A stretch of DNA of 64,000 bases from Paludibacter sp. (lineage in GTDB: Bacteria; Bacteroidota; Bacteroidia; Bacteroidales; Paludibacteraceae): positions 1 through 64,000 of the forward strand of contig JAMPAY010000009.1 in assembly GCA_023666945.1 (NCBI GenBank). The letters are read 5' to 3'. Below the pieces are notes generated by a model. The model ran no database searches, was not told the origin of the DNA, and saw nothing but the letters and a program-made list of their open reading frames with translations. Within the stretch, counting starts at the first letter, position 1; the number at the start of each line of letters is the position of its first letter. Shown piece after piece: positions 44,231-53,953 of the stretch. Both the position numbers and the translations under genes were made by a program.

Positions 44231-44725
44231 TTATGTATGTTGCGTTGTTTTGTAATGTTGCAGATAGCGTAACAGTGTGTATAAGCCTATCAGGAGTAGC
44301 AAGAAAGGCAGGGCATCGCCTACGGGAGCCCCGTTCTCTTGTCCATTCATGTACGAATCGTCTTCTCCCGGGTCGGTAGGATTCCATCCATGTGCCCGCA
44401 TTTTAGGGGCTTCGGAGGGCAGTACGGCTATTCCTTGTTCGTTGAGAGCAGGAGCAGCAGAGATTGCCGAGAACCCCGTTAAAGAAGATGCAGCCGTAGT
44501 TGCTCCGATGGTTGTAAGGCTACCTATTGTGCGTTGCCCCAACGGTTTCGCCTTATAGGCAAGACCTGTTTCTTGCAACAAACCCGCGCAGACAGATAAC
44601 TGTGGACAGAAATCAATTGACGCATTGTTTGTAATGCATTGTGCTGTCGTTGGCAATACGAACCCACAAAAGAAAGCCAACAGAACAGAAATTTGCTTTA
44701 TGCGATTAATAACAGACTTTTTCAT
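44231..44725 (-). CDS. Small exported protein with C-terminal PVGD-TM-basic tail
   Basis: A 164-residue protein with an N-terminal signal (about 12-28) and a Ser/Thr/Ala-rich middle. The C-terminus has a PxDPGEDD segment, GAPVGD, a membrane helix (ALPFLLLLIGLYTLL) and a basic end (RYLQHYK). This layout recalls C-terminal sorting signals, and short proteins with this ending are frequent in Bacteroidales. No enzyme motif is seen. It is placed directly after the 2152-residue surface protein (18 bases), so they are likely co-expressed and perhaps interact. Confidence 0.6.
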   Translation of the reverse strand: MKKSVINRIKQISVLLAFFCGFVLPTTAQCITNNASIDFCPQLSVCAGLLQETGLAYKAKPLGQRTIGSLTTIGATTAASSLTGFSAISAAPALNEQGIAVLPSEAPKMRAHGWNPTDPGEDDSYMNGQENGAPVGDALPFLLLLIGLYTLLRYLQHYKTTQHT

Positions 44726-44743
44726 AATAGCACTCTCCTTTCC

Positions 44744-47700
44744 TTAACGTACTACTTTATAAACACGTTCGCCATTGTTGCCACGCACATCAATCATATA
44801 AACACCCTGCGTAGCCGGTATTTGTATTTGCACCCGGGTATCTGCCGTTTGATACATCGCACAGAGTCTGCCAGCAGCGTCATACACCCGAACACCAAGC
44901 GATTCGGCAGCAGGATTGCTCAGGATTAAGCCGGCATCCGTCAGTACTACATCCGCCAAGGATGTACCTACCGGGGAATAGGGTTCGCTTGAGATAACGA
45001 AACGATTGGCAGGTTCGCTATCAAAAGCCGTGAAAGTATAGGTATTACCGGTTTGTATGCGTGTAGAGCGTTGCAACAAGATATCGTTGAGATAGAGTGT
45101 TTCGCCTGACCATGCAAAAGAGAATGTATAGACAGATTCTCTTCCCGGAGCAAAGCCCAAGTTGGTTCCCGACAATTGCGGCTGTGCCGATACTGCCATA
45201 TCGCCCGCAGTGGTGAATGCCCACAAGTCGGCAGAACGTCCGTCACCGGGGACATAGCGTCCATCCCATCCGTTGTCGAAAGCGTAAGAGAATTGTTCGT
45301 CTTGCAAGAGATAGAGGTTGGCTTTGGTATTGCTATCCTCCACGCTGATACGCATGAGTTGCGGTTGGTTGGTTGCGGTTGCTCGCTTCGGAGCGTACAA
45401 GGGTCGATTGAAATCGGTGCCAGAACTTGTGCGCACGACACGGTTATAGTCGATAGTAAGTGTGGCTGTTGTTTGCGTAGCGTCGGGCAAGAAGTCGATT
45501 TCGAAAGCCTGCATTGCAGGAATAGTTTTGGGACCATCGTACCCTTCGAGTTTTGCTGTTTGTATAGGTATTGCCCTCCATTGTCCGGGGGTATTATCGC
45601 CATAGTCTCCGGCTACTCCGACTCCCGGCGTTGCGTCACGCCCCGTATTATAGATATAGACGGTTTGTTCCAATCCTTCACCGAAATCGGTTGCATCCAA
45701 TAGCGTAATTTGTATAGGTGCCGTCCATGAATTGCCGATGATATTGATACCTTCGCACGCTGATTTTGTGAGATTGAATTCATGGTTTTCCGCAATTGCA
45801 AGATTACCCATGAGCGTAAATGTTTGCGGATTCGTCTGTGACAGAGCGCATCCGCTGAACGCCGTCATTGTCATGCCATTGCCATAGCGCAGCCACCCTT
45901 TGGAATTGGTTTCGTCCCACTGATAGGTGTAAGCACCGTTGAAGAATTGCGGTATGGGTGCTGTTTGTACGGGAATAGCCACGTAGGACCAATAGGGTTT
46001 CTTTTGCGTGCCCGACATCTCGATATAGGCGGGTGAATAAAGTTGCACAGTAGCCACTAAGGGATGTGACGTATGGGTATGGAGCAATGCTCCCGTACCT
46101 GTTTGGTCGGACTCTATGATAATGTATTTCGGGTCGGAAATACCGCTCAGTTGTGTATGGTTGCCATCTTTATAGACAGAGAACTTACCGATACTACCTA
46201 ATTTACCATCGGGTGCTATAGTGAGTTGGCAGTATTCGTTGACAAGTACATTCGACACTATTTGCAAATCTTCGCCACTTACACGGCAATCTGCCTCAAT
46301 ACGTACATTCTGCAAGCGAGAAGGCAAAGTATTGTTGACCCAATTGGCAGGATTGCTCCACAGGTGGTCGCCTGAGCCAGAACGCCCTGTTGTAGTACCA
46401 TTATCGAAGATGAGGGAGCAATCGGACACCATAACGGGATCGGTTTGCAGAAGATACTCTAATGCTTTATCGACCGCCTTCATACCTTCTTCGCTGATAT
46501 ATTGCGTAGACAAACTATACAGCGACAACACCAACAAACGCGCCTCAACATTTACCTGCCGTTCGCAGCAAGCCACCAACCGCCCTTCGGCAGTTCCATC
46601 GGAAATAGTAGCGATATTGACAAAACCATCGGTAGAAAGTTCGGGGAATCCTTGTAAACCTTTTTTATCGGTAGTGTTGGTCAATAGAGTAATCACATGA
46701 TCGGTACCCTCATCGAAACTATCGTCTCCGAAGATAGCATGTGCAAAACACAAAACATCCATTTTAAGTTGTGCCGTTGAGGGGGCGACAGCATTCTTTA
46801 TGAAACCTTTTCCTTTCCATTGGTTGAGTCCGGAAGCCGCCATATGTGCCTTGAAAGACAACATAGGTTTCTTATCGACCAAATCAGCCAAGGCATCGAC
46901 CAATGCAGGGTAAGAATTGCTACCCGTAACCTTCGGATAGTCGGTGAGCAAGACTAAATCGTATGGTTCGAAATTGGCATAATCGTAGTTAGCATAAGCA
47001 TTAACGGGTGTGATTTCGTAGTATTTCTCGCGGAACTGACTATAGAAATTGCCCAAGTTTGCCGTATTCACATCGTAGAAACCTCCATTGACCGGCCCCG
47101 TAATGATATAGGCAATAGAATAGCGATCGGTCAGTTTGATAGGTATTGCAGCCGTTACGTTGTTATCGAACTCTCCGCATGCATTGGCAGGATGCACTGT
47201 AAGCCAAATGGTATCGCCCACAGCAGGAGTGAAAGAGGTTTGTTGTCCGATCCAATTGCTCAACTCGGGATAGTCGGCTCCCAATCGGATTGTACCGTCA
47301 TCAGCAATATTATCTTCTCGAACCCAGGGCAGTTGCACAAAATCGGAAGTTGTATATTTTACATTATCCATACCATTGCGCACTTCCATAGAGAAACGAT
47401 ATTGCTCTCCATTGACATTGCCTTGCGGCAAAATAGCGAACAAAGGATAGTGTGTTTCTTTGTTATAGGGGCGCACCGTTCGATTAACTATTTGGTGTGT
47501 ACGGAACGGAGCCAATGCGATTGCCGCAGGCGGCAGTATAGAGTTAGTAAGTTCTGCCACATTAGCGGATGTTTGTTGGCAATGAAGTGTGAGTGTAGCC
47601 GTATAGCGTCCTTCGGCATCGGCGATATAGGTATAGGCAGTAGCACCCGGGATAAGTTGGTCGTTGCGATACCATTGTACTGCTCCTGCAGTAACAGGCG

Positions 47701-50700
47701 TGGTGCCATCGGCATGCATAAGCGAGAGGATAACAGTACGGCAATCGACAACTCCTTCGGAGGGACTGATCAGCGGACGTTCGTCGCCACACAAGACAGT
47801 AAGGGTATAGGAGGCAGTGAGGGGACATGTGTTGCTTGCATCATCACCCGCATAAATTGCCGATATAGTTGTTTCTCCCATACCTACCATTGTAAGGTTG
47901 CCATCGGCATCGATGGTGGCTACCGATGTATCGGATGAGGCATAGGTAATGGGCAGATCAGCAGGATTGTTGAGTAACGGAGCAGTGAAATCTTGTCCGA
48001 ATGGTGCTTCGTAGGCAGAGTGTTCCCAACTCAGTTCGGGCATACGGCAGGTGAGTCCTTCGACACAAAGACCGCTAATACGGAATTCGCCTGCTGAACC
48101 TTCGAAAGTAATATGCACATATTTGCCTTGGGGTATTTGCACATCGGCTATACCTAATTCGCCACACTCATTCGGAGTAGTATAGTTGACAGGAGTATAA
48201 TCGGCCAGAGGGGTATAGACACCGTCGAGAGCATCAGCTATTTCGACGTTTGCGATATCCAATTGATAACCTTGCTGCCCTTGCAGACGCAATGCACTTA
48301 TGGAATAGTTCTTCAGATAGATAGTAACGCCTGTGGTGTAATATCGGTATTTTGCAGGAGTGCATATTTGTGATGTTGAGGTATTATACTTGCCATCTTT
48401 GTTACCATCGGTATAGAGAACGAAGTCACCAAAATCGTACCCATCGTCTTTTGCAAGCGTTTTATTCTCGGTTATATAGTAGCAGGTATTCAAGTAAACA
48501 GTAGTTGTATATGGCTCAGACATAACCACTTGACCGTTACAACCTATAGCCGCGCAGGTAAAGGTAACGGTTTGCAGTTGGTCGGCTTGTTGCGGGATGA
48601 AAGTGTATGTACTTTCGGTTGCTCCCTCGATAGGAGTGTCGTTGCGATACCATTGATATTCGACCCCGTCGGCATCGGCTGTGGCGGTGAGTGGATAGGT
48701 ATCGCCTATATTGCACTCAGCGGGCAGCCCAACGATGGTGACAGAGGCGGGAGCGGTAGCAAGAACGATATTTGCTATGTCTGTAGCCACAAAAGCAGGT
48801 TCGGTATTTTTCTTTGTATTCGTAACGATACAATAATAGTGTCCTGCTTCAGTAGGTTGATAAGTAGCAACAGTTGCTTTGTCAATTGGGTGATTGTCTT
48901 TATACCATTGATAAGAGAGAGAGCCTCCATCCATCACTGAGGCAACAACCCCCAATGTTTCCATTGTAAGATGCGCACCACAATAAGTAGCAGATTGAGG
49001 TTGCGTAATTATGGTAGGAGTTTCGGCAGTAAGACATTCATGCAGACCCAACATGGCTATTTGGTACGATTGACCGCTTGTTTTGCCAGAGTTACCGCAA
49101 TTGACCGTCCATTCTCCAGAAGTAAGTTCTGCGATTTCATACGTATGGAAAGAACTCTCTGATAGTGTAAGTTTTATTGTGTCTTCTGTGCCATCAGAGT
49201 TCTGTTTTGTTGCGAACAAAACACGATCGGTTCCTCCTCTTTTAATACACAAATACAAAGTTGCCATCTTATTTTCCCCCACTTCAAAAGTAAAGGAACC
49301 AGAGTAAGAACTTCCTCTTTTAGTAGAAGAATACGTAACTCCATCTATTGTCATTGTGCAACTTTGATTACTTGTTCCTGTAGCGGAACCTGAAAAAGTA
49401 AAACGTGTAGAATTGGAGTACCCCGTAGGAACATCTCCGCTATAGGCATACCAAACTGAAGTAACGCATGCAGGTTCTACTATTTCTTCCCATTGTGCAT
49501 AGAGGATGGTAGGAGCGGAGGGATGATTGAGATTGTATTCTCCGCCAGGGGTGAGCAAATCGCTTGTGCCGTCTTGGGCAACTGTCCATCCCTTGAAAAT
49601 ATATCCTGAAGGAGCAGCAGGTGCTTCGGGAATGATGATTGTTTTGGATTCTTCGACTGAAACGAAATCGGAATAAGTATCTGCGGGAGCAGTTTCTACG
49701 GCATCGGCAGGATAGTTGGCTTTGAACTGCAAGCCAAAATAGGGAACAAAGTGGCATTGCCAATTCTTGGTGTCTGCATTGTCCACCCACATACGGAAGA
49801 TTCCTCGTTGACCGGCAACGAAGAATTGTCCGGCATTGCCTGACCACCATGCGTTGTTAGCATAGACGCCCATATCCTTCATGTAATTTGTTTCGCTATT
49901 AGCAGAAGTATAAACGTAACCATCGGCTGTTTGGTAGCCTACATAGTACTGCCAAGACGAGAGTTGCTCAGCAGAAAGCGTAACCAAATTGGTAGTGTAC
50001 GTTACACCATCGGTTGTTGAGAAAGACAGATAGTTATCGGGATTCCACGTACCCACACCCCAACAGAGTCCGTAACCTTTGGGTGTGAACTTTATCCATA
50101 GGTTGCTGCCGGAAGCCTTATTATCATCCCAAATATGCAATGTTCCCAATGCGCCCGCAGCATTGCCCACTTTCAGTGTAGAGGGGTTTGTAGTAAGCGG
50201 CATATCGGCAAAATCAGCATTCGCAGAATAGGTACTGCTCCAATTGCCATTTTCGCCTACCCAATAGTTGGGCGCAGCAGAAAAAGCGGGGACAGTGAAA
50301 TCGGTAATAATATATTCGTTATCACCCTCACCTTTGATAAATGAATATATTTGTTCGGCATCAGAATTATAGATACTGATGCAGTATGCGGATGCTTGTA
50401 TTTCCGTCCATTTGGCATAAAGAGTGATATCGCTTGTGACAACATCGGTTGTAAAGTTCCATGGCGTAGTACAATCGGCAGAGGTGTACCAACCTTCAAA
50501 GAGAAAGCCATTGGCAGCGGGGTCGGCAGGCATTGTGATGGTGCTACCACTCTCTATATCGGTTATGGCTGCGGGAGCAGCACCATGACCATTGGCATCG
50601 AAAGAGACGGTAAAAGTTTGTGCTATCTTGGCAAAATCAACCTCAATTTTCGTTATATAAGAATCTCCACTACCTCCACTTTTTCCTCCGCAACAATAGT

Positions 50701-51202
50701 AATAACCATTTTGGTATGTATCGAAAAAACTATACGCCGTAGCCGATGTCGCTAATGCTTCAGCAGACACAGTACCACCAGTAGGGCAAGTAGCCCCACT
50801 TCCATAATAAATTTTACGATTCTTAGTTGTATAGCAATAAAAACGGATATCTATTACCTTGTTTGACGAATTAGGTATAAAGATTGCCACTCCAGATTTT
50901 TGAAAATTATTATCTGTAAAAGTAAACGCATCATTTTTATATGCCAACTTAAAGTTAGTAGTATTTGTGGCTGCCGCTACAGAATAAAGATTAAATACGT
51001 TTAAGCCATCACCCACTTGTATAACGCCATTTTTTGTATTCAGGATGCTTACATCATTCGCAGAAGGAATATAAGTTACAGTAAGAGAAAACAAATAAGA
51101 ATGACAAGCAAGAAATACTGCCAATAAGGATAATCGATTAAAACTTGAACAAAAAGACGTCAAGCAGAAGACCCTTGAGGCAAAAGAGGAGATTTGTTTC
51201 AT
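44744..51202 (-). CDS. Giant surface protein with InlB B-repeats, Ig-like domains and type IX-like C-terminus
   Basis: From ATG 51202 (the open frame starts at 51328, but MKQISSF gives a signal peptide and follows the -7 element) the protein has 2152 residues. An N-terminal beta domain is followed by Listeria-Bacteroides (InlB B) repeats, for example VSFDANGHGAAPAAI with GWYTSADC and TLYAKW, and a second near IFKGWTVAQDG. Several Ig-like segments follow (SYQWYKDNHP, EYQWYRNDTP, AVQWYRNDQL), and a BIg2-like one (SSDTSVATIDADGN). The C-terminus (VYDAAGRLCAMYQ ... GVYMIDVRG) resembles a type A sorting domain. It is predicted to be an adhesin-like surface protein; the ligand is unknown. The first gene of an operon with the PVGD protein and GH105. 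Confidence 0.8.
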   Translation of the reverse strand: MKQISSFASRVFCLTSFCSSFNRLSLLAVFLACHSYLFSLTVTYIPSANDVSILNTKNGVIQVGDGLNVFNLYSVAAATNTTNFKLAYKNDAFTFTDNNFQKSGVAIFIPNSSNKVIDIRFYCYTTKNRKIYYGSGATCPTGGTVSAEALATSATAYSFFDTYQNGYYYCCGGKSGGSGDSYITKIEVDFAKIAQTFTVSFDANGHGAAPAAITDIESGSTITMPADPAANGFLFEGWYTSADCTTPWNFTTDVVTSDITLYAKWTEIQASAYCISIYNSDAEQIYSFIKGEGDNEYIITDFTVPAFSAAPNYWVGENGNWSSTYSANADFADMPLTTNPSTLKVGNAAGALGTLHIWDDNKASGSNLWIKFTPKGYGLCWGVGTWNPDNYLSFSTTDGVTYTTNLVTLSAEQLSSWQYYVGYQTADGYVYTSANSETNYMKDMGVYANNAWWSGNAGQFFVAGQRGIFRMWVDNADTKNWQCHFVPYFGLQFKANYPADAVETAPADTYSDFVSVEESKTIIIPEAPAAPSGYIFKGWTVAQDGTSDLLTPGGEYNLNHPSAPTILYAQWEEIVEPACVTSVWYAYSGDVPTGYSNSTRFTFSGSATGTSNQSCTMTIDGVTYSSTKRGSSYSGSFTFEVGENKMATLYLCIKRGGTDRVLFATKQNSDGTEDTIKLTLSESSFHTYEIAELTSGEWTVNCGNSGKTSGQSYQIAMLGLHECLTAETPTIITQPQSATYCGAHLTMETLGVVASVMDGGSLSYQWYKDNHPIDKATVATYQPTEAGHYYCIVTNTKKNTEPAFVATDIANIVLATAPASVTIVGLPAECNIGDTYPLTATADADGVEYQWYRNDTPIEGATESTYTFIPQQADQLQTVTFTCAAIGCNGQVVMSEPYTTTVYLNTCYYITENKTLAKDDGYDFGDFVLYTDGNKDGKYNTSTSQICTPAKYRYYTTGVTIYLKNYSISALRLQGQQGYQLDIANVEIADALDGVYTPLADYTPVNYTTPNECGELGIADVQIPQGKYVHITFEGSAGEFRISGLCVEGLTCRMPELSWEHSAYEAPFGQDFTAPLLNNPADLPITYASSDTSVATIDADGNLTMVGMGETTISAIYAGDDASNTCPLTASYTLTVLCGDERPLISPSEGVVDCRTVILSLMHADGTTPVTAGAVQWYRNDQLIPGATAYTYIADAEGRYTATLTLHCQQTSANVAELTNSILPPAAIALAPFRTHQIVNRTVRPYNKETHYPLFAILPQGNVNGEQYRFSMEVRNGMDNVKYTTSDFVQLPWVREDNIADDGTIRLGADYPELSNWIGQQTSFTPAVGDTIWLTVHPANACGEFDNNVTAAIPIKLTDRYSIAYIITGPVNGGFYDVNTANLGNFYSQFREKYYEITPVNAYANYDYANFEPYDLVLLTDYPKVTGSNSYPALVDALADLVDKKPMLSFKAHMAASGLNQWKGKGFIKNAVAPSTAQLKMDVLCFAHAIFGDDSFDEGTDHVITLLTNTTDKKGLQGFPELSTDGFVNIATISDGTAEGRLVACCERQVNVEARLLVLSLYSLSTQYISEEGMKAVDKALEYLLQTDPVMVSDCSLIFDNGTTTGRSGSGDHLWSNPANWVNNTLPSRLQNVRIEADCRVSGEDLQIVSNVLVNEYCQLTIAPDGKLGSIGKFSVYKDGNHTQLSGISDPKYIIIESDQTGTGALLHTHTSHPLVATVQLYSPAYIEMSGTQKKPYWSYVAIPVQTAPIPQFFNGAYTYQWDETNSKGWLRYGNGMTMTAFSGCALSQTNPQTFTLMGNLAIAENHEFNLTKSACEGINIIGNSWTAPIQITLLDATDFGEGLEQTVYIYNTGRDATPGVGVAGDYGDNTPGQWRAIPIQTAKLEGYDGPKTIPAMQAFEIDFLPDATQTTATLTIDYNRVVRTSSGTDFNRPLYAPKRATATNQPQLMRISVEDSNTKANLYLLQDEQFSYAFDNGWDGRYVPGDGRSADLWAFTTAGDMAVSAQPQLSGTNLGFAPGRESVYTFSFAWSGETLYLNDILLQRSTRIQTGNTYTFTAFDSEPANRFVISSEPYSPVGTSLADVVLTDAGLILSNPAAESLGVRVYDAAGRLCAMYQTADTRVQIQIPATQGVYMIDVRGNNGERVYKVVR

Positions 51203-51236
51203 GGTATTTAGTGTGTTTTTTAGTATTATTATGGTG

Positions 51237-51244
51237 CAAAAGTA
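51237..51244 (-). promoter_or_regulatory. -7 element of the giant protein gene
   Basis: Read on the minus strand, TACTTTTG at 51244-51237, 34 bases before ATG 51202. A TTTG at 51264-51261 is slightly close (16 bases). Confidence 0.5.
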
Positions 51245-51511
51245 AGGAACAAAAAGCAAGCAAACACCACCTATTACGCACACAAACAACGCACCACGGA
51301 GTTTATTTGCCTTTTCCACTAAAGGCACAATTTTTCAGAGTGCAAAATTATTGCATAAAACGAGCACCGATGTAGAAATATTGACAAAAAGTAGGTATTT
51401 TCTTACTAAATTGCTATTACGTTGTAATTGTGCCGATTGCCCAATTATGAAATGTATACAGGTATTTTTTCTTCCGCACTATCGTGGGCGATTGTTCATA
51501 AAAAAGGGTCG

Positions 51512-51537
51512 GAAAATATGTTGTACAACATATTTTC
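51512..51537 (+). promoter_or_regulatory. Perfect 26-bp palindrome upstream of fusA2
   Basis: Bases 51512-51537 equal their own reverse complement; the centre is ATGTTGTACAACAT. It lies 125 bases before the EF-G2 gene in a 330-base gap without a gene. In Bacteroides thetaiotaomicron the EF-G2 gene is activated by the CRP-family regulator Cur, so this may be the operator. That link is inference; I cannot compare with the known motif here. Confidence 0.55.
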
Positions 51538-51552
51538 GGGTATTGGATGTTA

Positions 51553-51596
51553 CAAAAAAAAAGTGTAACTTGCAAGCCCGTTACAAAAAGAACGGG
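51553..51596 (+). other. Hairpins in the fusA2 leader
   Basis: GTTAC and GTAAC flank an A-rich loop at about 51549-51568, and CCCGTT (51577-51582) pairs with AACGGG (51591-51596) around 8 bases. They fall between the palindrome and the fusA2 start and may shape the 5' UTR. No T-run follows, so they are not terminators. Confidence 0.35.
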
Positions 51597-51661
51597 AAGC
51601 GGAAAACACACCTTATAAAAAGCAGATAAACCTTATTATTAACTTTAAATGAACTATACTT

Positions 51662-53821
51662 ATGAAAACGTATCAAGCAAACGAGATTAAGAATATCTCA
51701 CTGATGGGTAGTTCCGGCTCCGGTAAAACCACTCTTATTGAGGCGATGCTCTATGAGAGTGGTGTGATTAAACGCAGAGGAAGTATTGACGCTCAGAACA
51801 CCGTGAGCGACTATTTTCCCGTAGAAAAAGAATACGGCTACTCGGTTTTCTCTACCGTATGCAACATCGAATTTGCGAGCAAGAAACTAAACATAATAGA
51901 CTGCCCGGGTTCTGACGACTTTATCGGTGGTACCGTTACCTCACTGAACGTAACCGACACCGCCGTAGTTGTACTCGCCGCTAACGAAGGAGTGGAAGTA
52001 GGTACGCAAAACCATTTCCGCTACACCGAGAAATATAAGAAACCCGTAGCATTCCTCATTAACAAACTTGACCATGAAAACGCCAACTACGAACAGACAG
52101 TAGAGCAACTCCGCGAGTCGTTCGGCAACAAAGTGGTTATTATACAATACCCCATGACTGTAGGCACAGGCTTCAACGCCGTTATAGACGTGCTTGCCAT
52201 GAAGATGTATCAGTGGAAGCCCGAAGGCGGAGAACCCGAACTTCTTCCGATTCCCGCTTCGGAAGAAGCAAAAGTGGAGGAACTGCGTGCTGCTCTCTTT
52301 GAGATGGCAGCCGAAGCCGATGAAACACTGATGGAAAAATTCTTCGAGAGTGATTCGCTCAGCGAAGAAGAAACAGTGATCGGTCTGCGTAAAGTATTTG
52401 CTGAACGCAGTATGTTTCCCGTATTGTGTGCCAGTGCACAAAAAGACATGGGTGTCAGAAAGTTCATGGAGTTTGTAGGTACGATAGCACCATCGGTATC
52501 GGATGCCCCACAGCCAATAACCTTAGACGGCAAGAGCATTGCTTGCGACCCGAAAGCCCCAACTTCGCTATTTATCTTCAAGACCTCCGTAGAACCTCAC
52601 ATCGGAGAAGTGAACTATTTCAAAGTGATGTCGGGTACACTTCATGGTTCGGATGACCTTATCAACATAGACCGTGGCTCAAAAGAGCGTATCTCGCAAC
52701 TCTACACAATAGCCGGCTCGATGCGTACTCCCATTGACGAATTGCAAGCGGGCGACATTGCCGCCACCGTAAAACTGAAAGATTCACGCACCGGCAATAC
52801 ATTGAACGCCAAGGATTGCGATAACCATTTCGGCAGCATCAAATATCCCGAACCCAAATATCGCCGTGCCATACGTCCCGCTACCGAAAGCGATGCGGAG
52901 AAACTTTCCGCCTTGCTGACTCGCATGCACGAAGAAGACCCCACTTGGATTATTGAACAATCGAAAGAACTACGACAAACGATAGTACACGGACAAGGAG
53001 AATTCCACCTACGCACACTAAAATGGCGTTTAGAGAACAATGACAAAATGCCTATCGTTTACGAAGAGCCCAAGATTCCATATCGTGAGACCATTACAAA
53101 ATCGGCCCGTGCCGACTATCGTCATAAGAAACAATCGGGTGGTTCGGGGCAGTTCGGAGAAGTTCACTTGATAGTAGAACCTTACGAAGAAGGTATTCCT
53201 GTGAAAGAGGTATACAAATTCGGAGGACAAGAATACCGCATTTCCGTACGCGACACTCAAGAAATACCTCTGGAATGGGGCGGTAAATTGGTGCTTATCA
53301 ACTCCATCGTTGGCGGTGCGATTGACGCTCGTTTTATCCCTGCCATACTAAAAGGTATTATGGACCGTATAGAACAAGGACCACTAACCGGTTCGTATGC
53401 CCGCGATGTACGCGTGATTGTTTACGACGGCAAGATGCACCCTGTTGACAGCAACGAGATTTCGTTCCGATTGGCAGGTAGGAACGCTTTTGCCGAAGCC
53501 TTCCGCAACGCCGGTCCGAAGATTTTGGAACCCGTTTACGATGTTGATATCTTCGTACCTTCCGACAAAATGGGCGACGTAATGAGCGACCTGCAAGGAC
53601 GCCGCGGCATGATTATGGGAATGCATTCGGAGAAAGGCTTCGAGCATCTGACAGCACAAGTGCCATTGAAAGAATTGTCATCGTACTCGACCACTCTATC
53701 TTCGTTAACAGGGGGTCGCGCCAGTTTTGCCATGAAATTCAACAGTTACCAACTTGTACCGACCGATGTACAAGACAAACTGCTGAAAGAATACAGCGAA
53801 AGTCAGAAAGACGAAGAATAA
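51662..53821 (+). CDS. fusA2: Elongation factor G paralogue (EF-G2 type)
   Basis: A 719-residue EF-G-like factor. Domain order is G domain with the P-loop GSSGSGKTT (16-24) and NKLD, domain II, III, IV (GSGQFGEVHLIVEP) and V (RRGMIMGMHSEKGFEHL). The switch II motif, DTPGHVDF in normal EF-G, reads DCPGSDDF: the catalytic His is Ser84. Switch I is also altered (DYFPVEKEYG). In B. thetaiotaomicron an EF-G2 lacking GTPase activity has been reported to support translation in nutrient-poor conditions; this protein fits that type. The normal fusA is not in the window. It has a long leader with a palindrome and ends at a strong terminator. Confidence 0.9.
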   Translation: MKTYQANEIKNISLMGSSGSGKTTLIEAMLYESGVIKRRGSIDAQNTVSDYFPVEKEYGYSVFSTVCNIEFASKKLNIIDCPGSDDFIGGTVTSLNVTDTAVVVLAANEGVEVGTQNHFRYTEKYKKPVAFLINKLDHENANYEQTVEQLRESFGNKVVIIQYPMTVGTGFNAVIDVLAMKMYQWKPEGGEPELLPIPASEEAKVEELRAALFEMAAEADETLMEKFFESDSLSEEETVIGLRKVFAERSMFPVLCASAQKDMGVRKFMEFVGTIAPSVSDAPQPITLDGKSIACDPKAPTSLFIFKTSVEPHIGEVNYFKVMSGTLHGSDDLINIDRGSKERISQLYTIAGSMRTPIDELQAGDIAATVKLKDSRTGNTLNAKDCDNHFGSIKYPEPKYRRAIRPATESDAEKLSALLTRMHEEDPTWIIEQSKELRQTIVHGQGEFHLRTLKWRLENNDKMPIVYEEPKIPYRETITKSARADYRHKKQSGGSGQFGEVHLIVEPYEEGIPVKEVYKFGGQEYRISVRDTQEIPLEWGGKLVLINSIVGGAIDARFIPAILKGIMDRIEQGPLTGSYARDVRVIVYDGKMHPVDSNEISFRLAGRNAFAEAFRNAGPKILEPVYDVDIFVPSDKMGDVMSDLQGRRGMIMGMHSEKGFEHLTAQVPLKELSSYSTTLSSLTGGRASFAMKFNSYQLVPTDVQDKLLKEYSESQKDEE

Positions 53822-53837
53822 CTACCGAAACAGGTAT

Positions 53838-53887
53838 AACAAAAACATCCCACACATTCCGTACGAATGCGTGGGATGTTTTTGTTA
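53838..53887. terminator. Bidirectional terminator between fusA2 and the WG-repeat gene
   Basis: AACAAAAACATCCCAC (from 53838) pairs with GTGGGATGTTTTTGTT (to about 53886), with an inner CATTC/GAATG stem. A- and T-runs on either side allow termination on both strands. Confidence 0.92.
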
Positions 53888-53953
53888 TCAAGCATAAAAA
53901 GCGAGGACATCGCAGCCCTCGCCCTATAGATTATCTCCAATAAAATGAATCTA

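Noticed and set aside
51351..51629. Plus-strand ORF of 92 codons before fusA2
   Set aside because: It reads through the palindrome and hairpins, is rich in Lys/Cys and has no family features.
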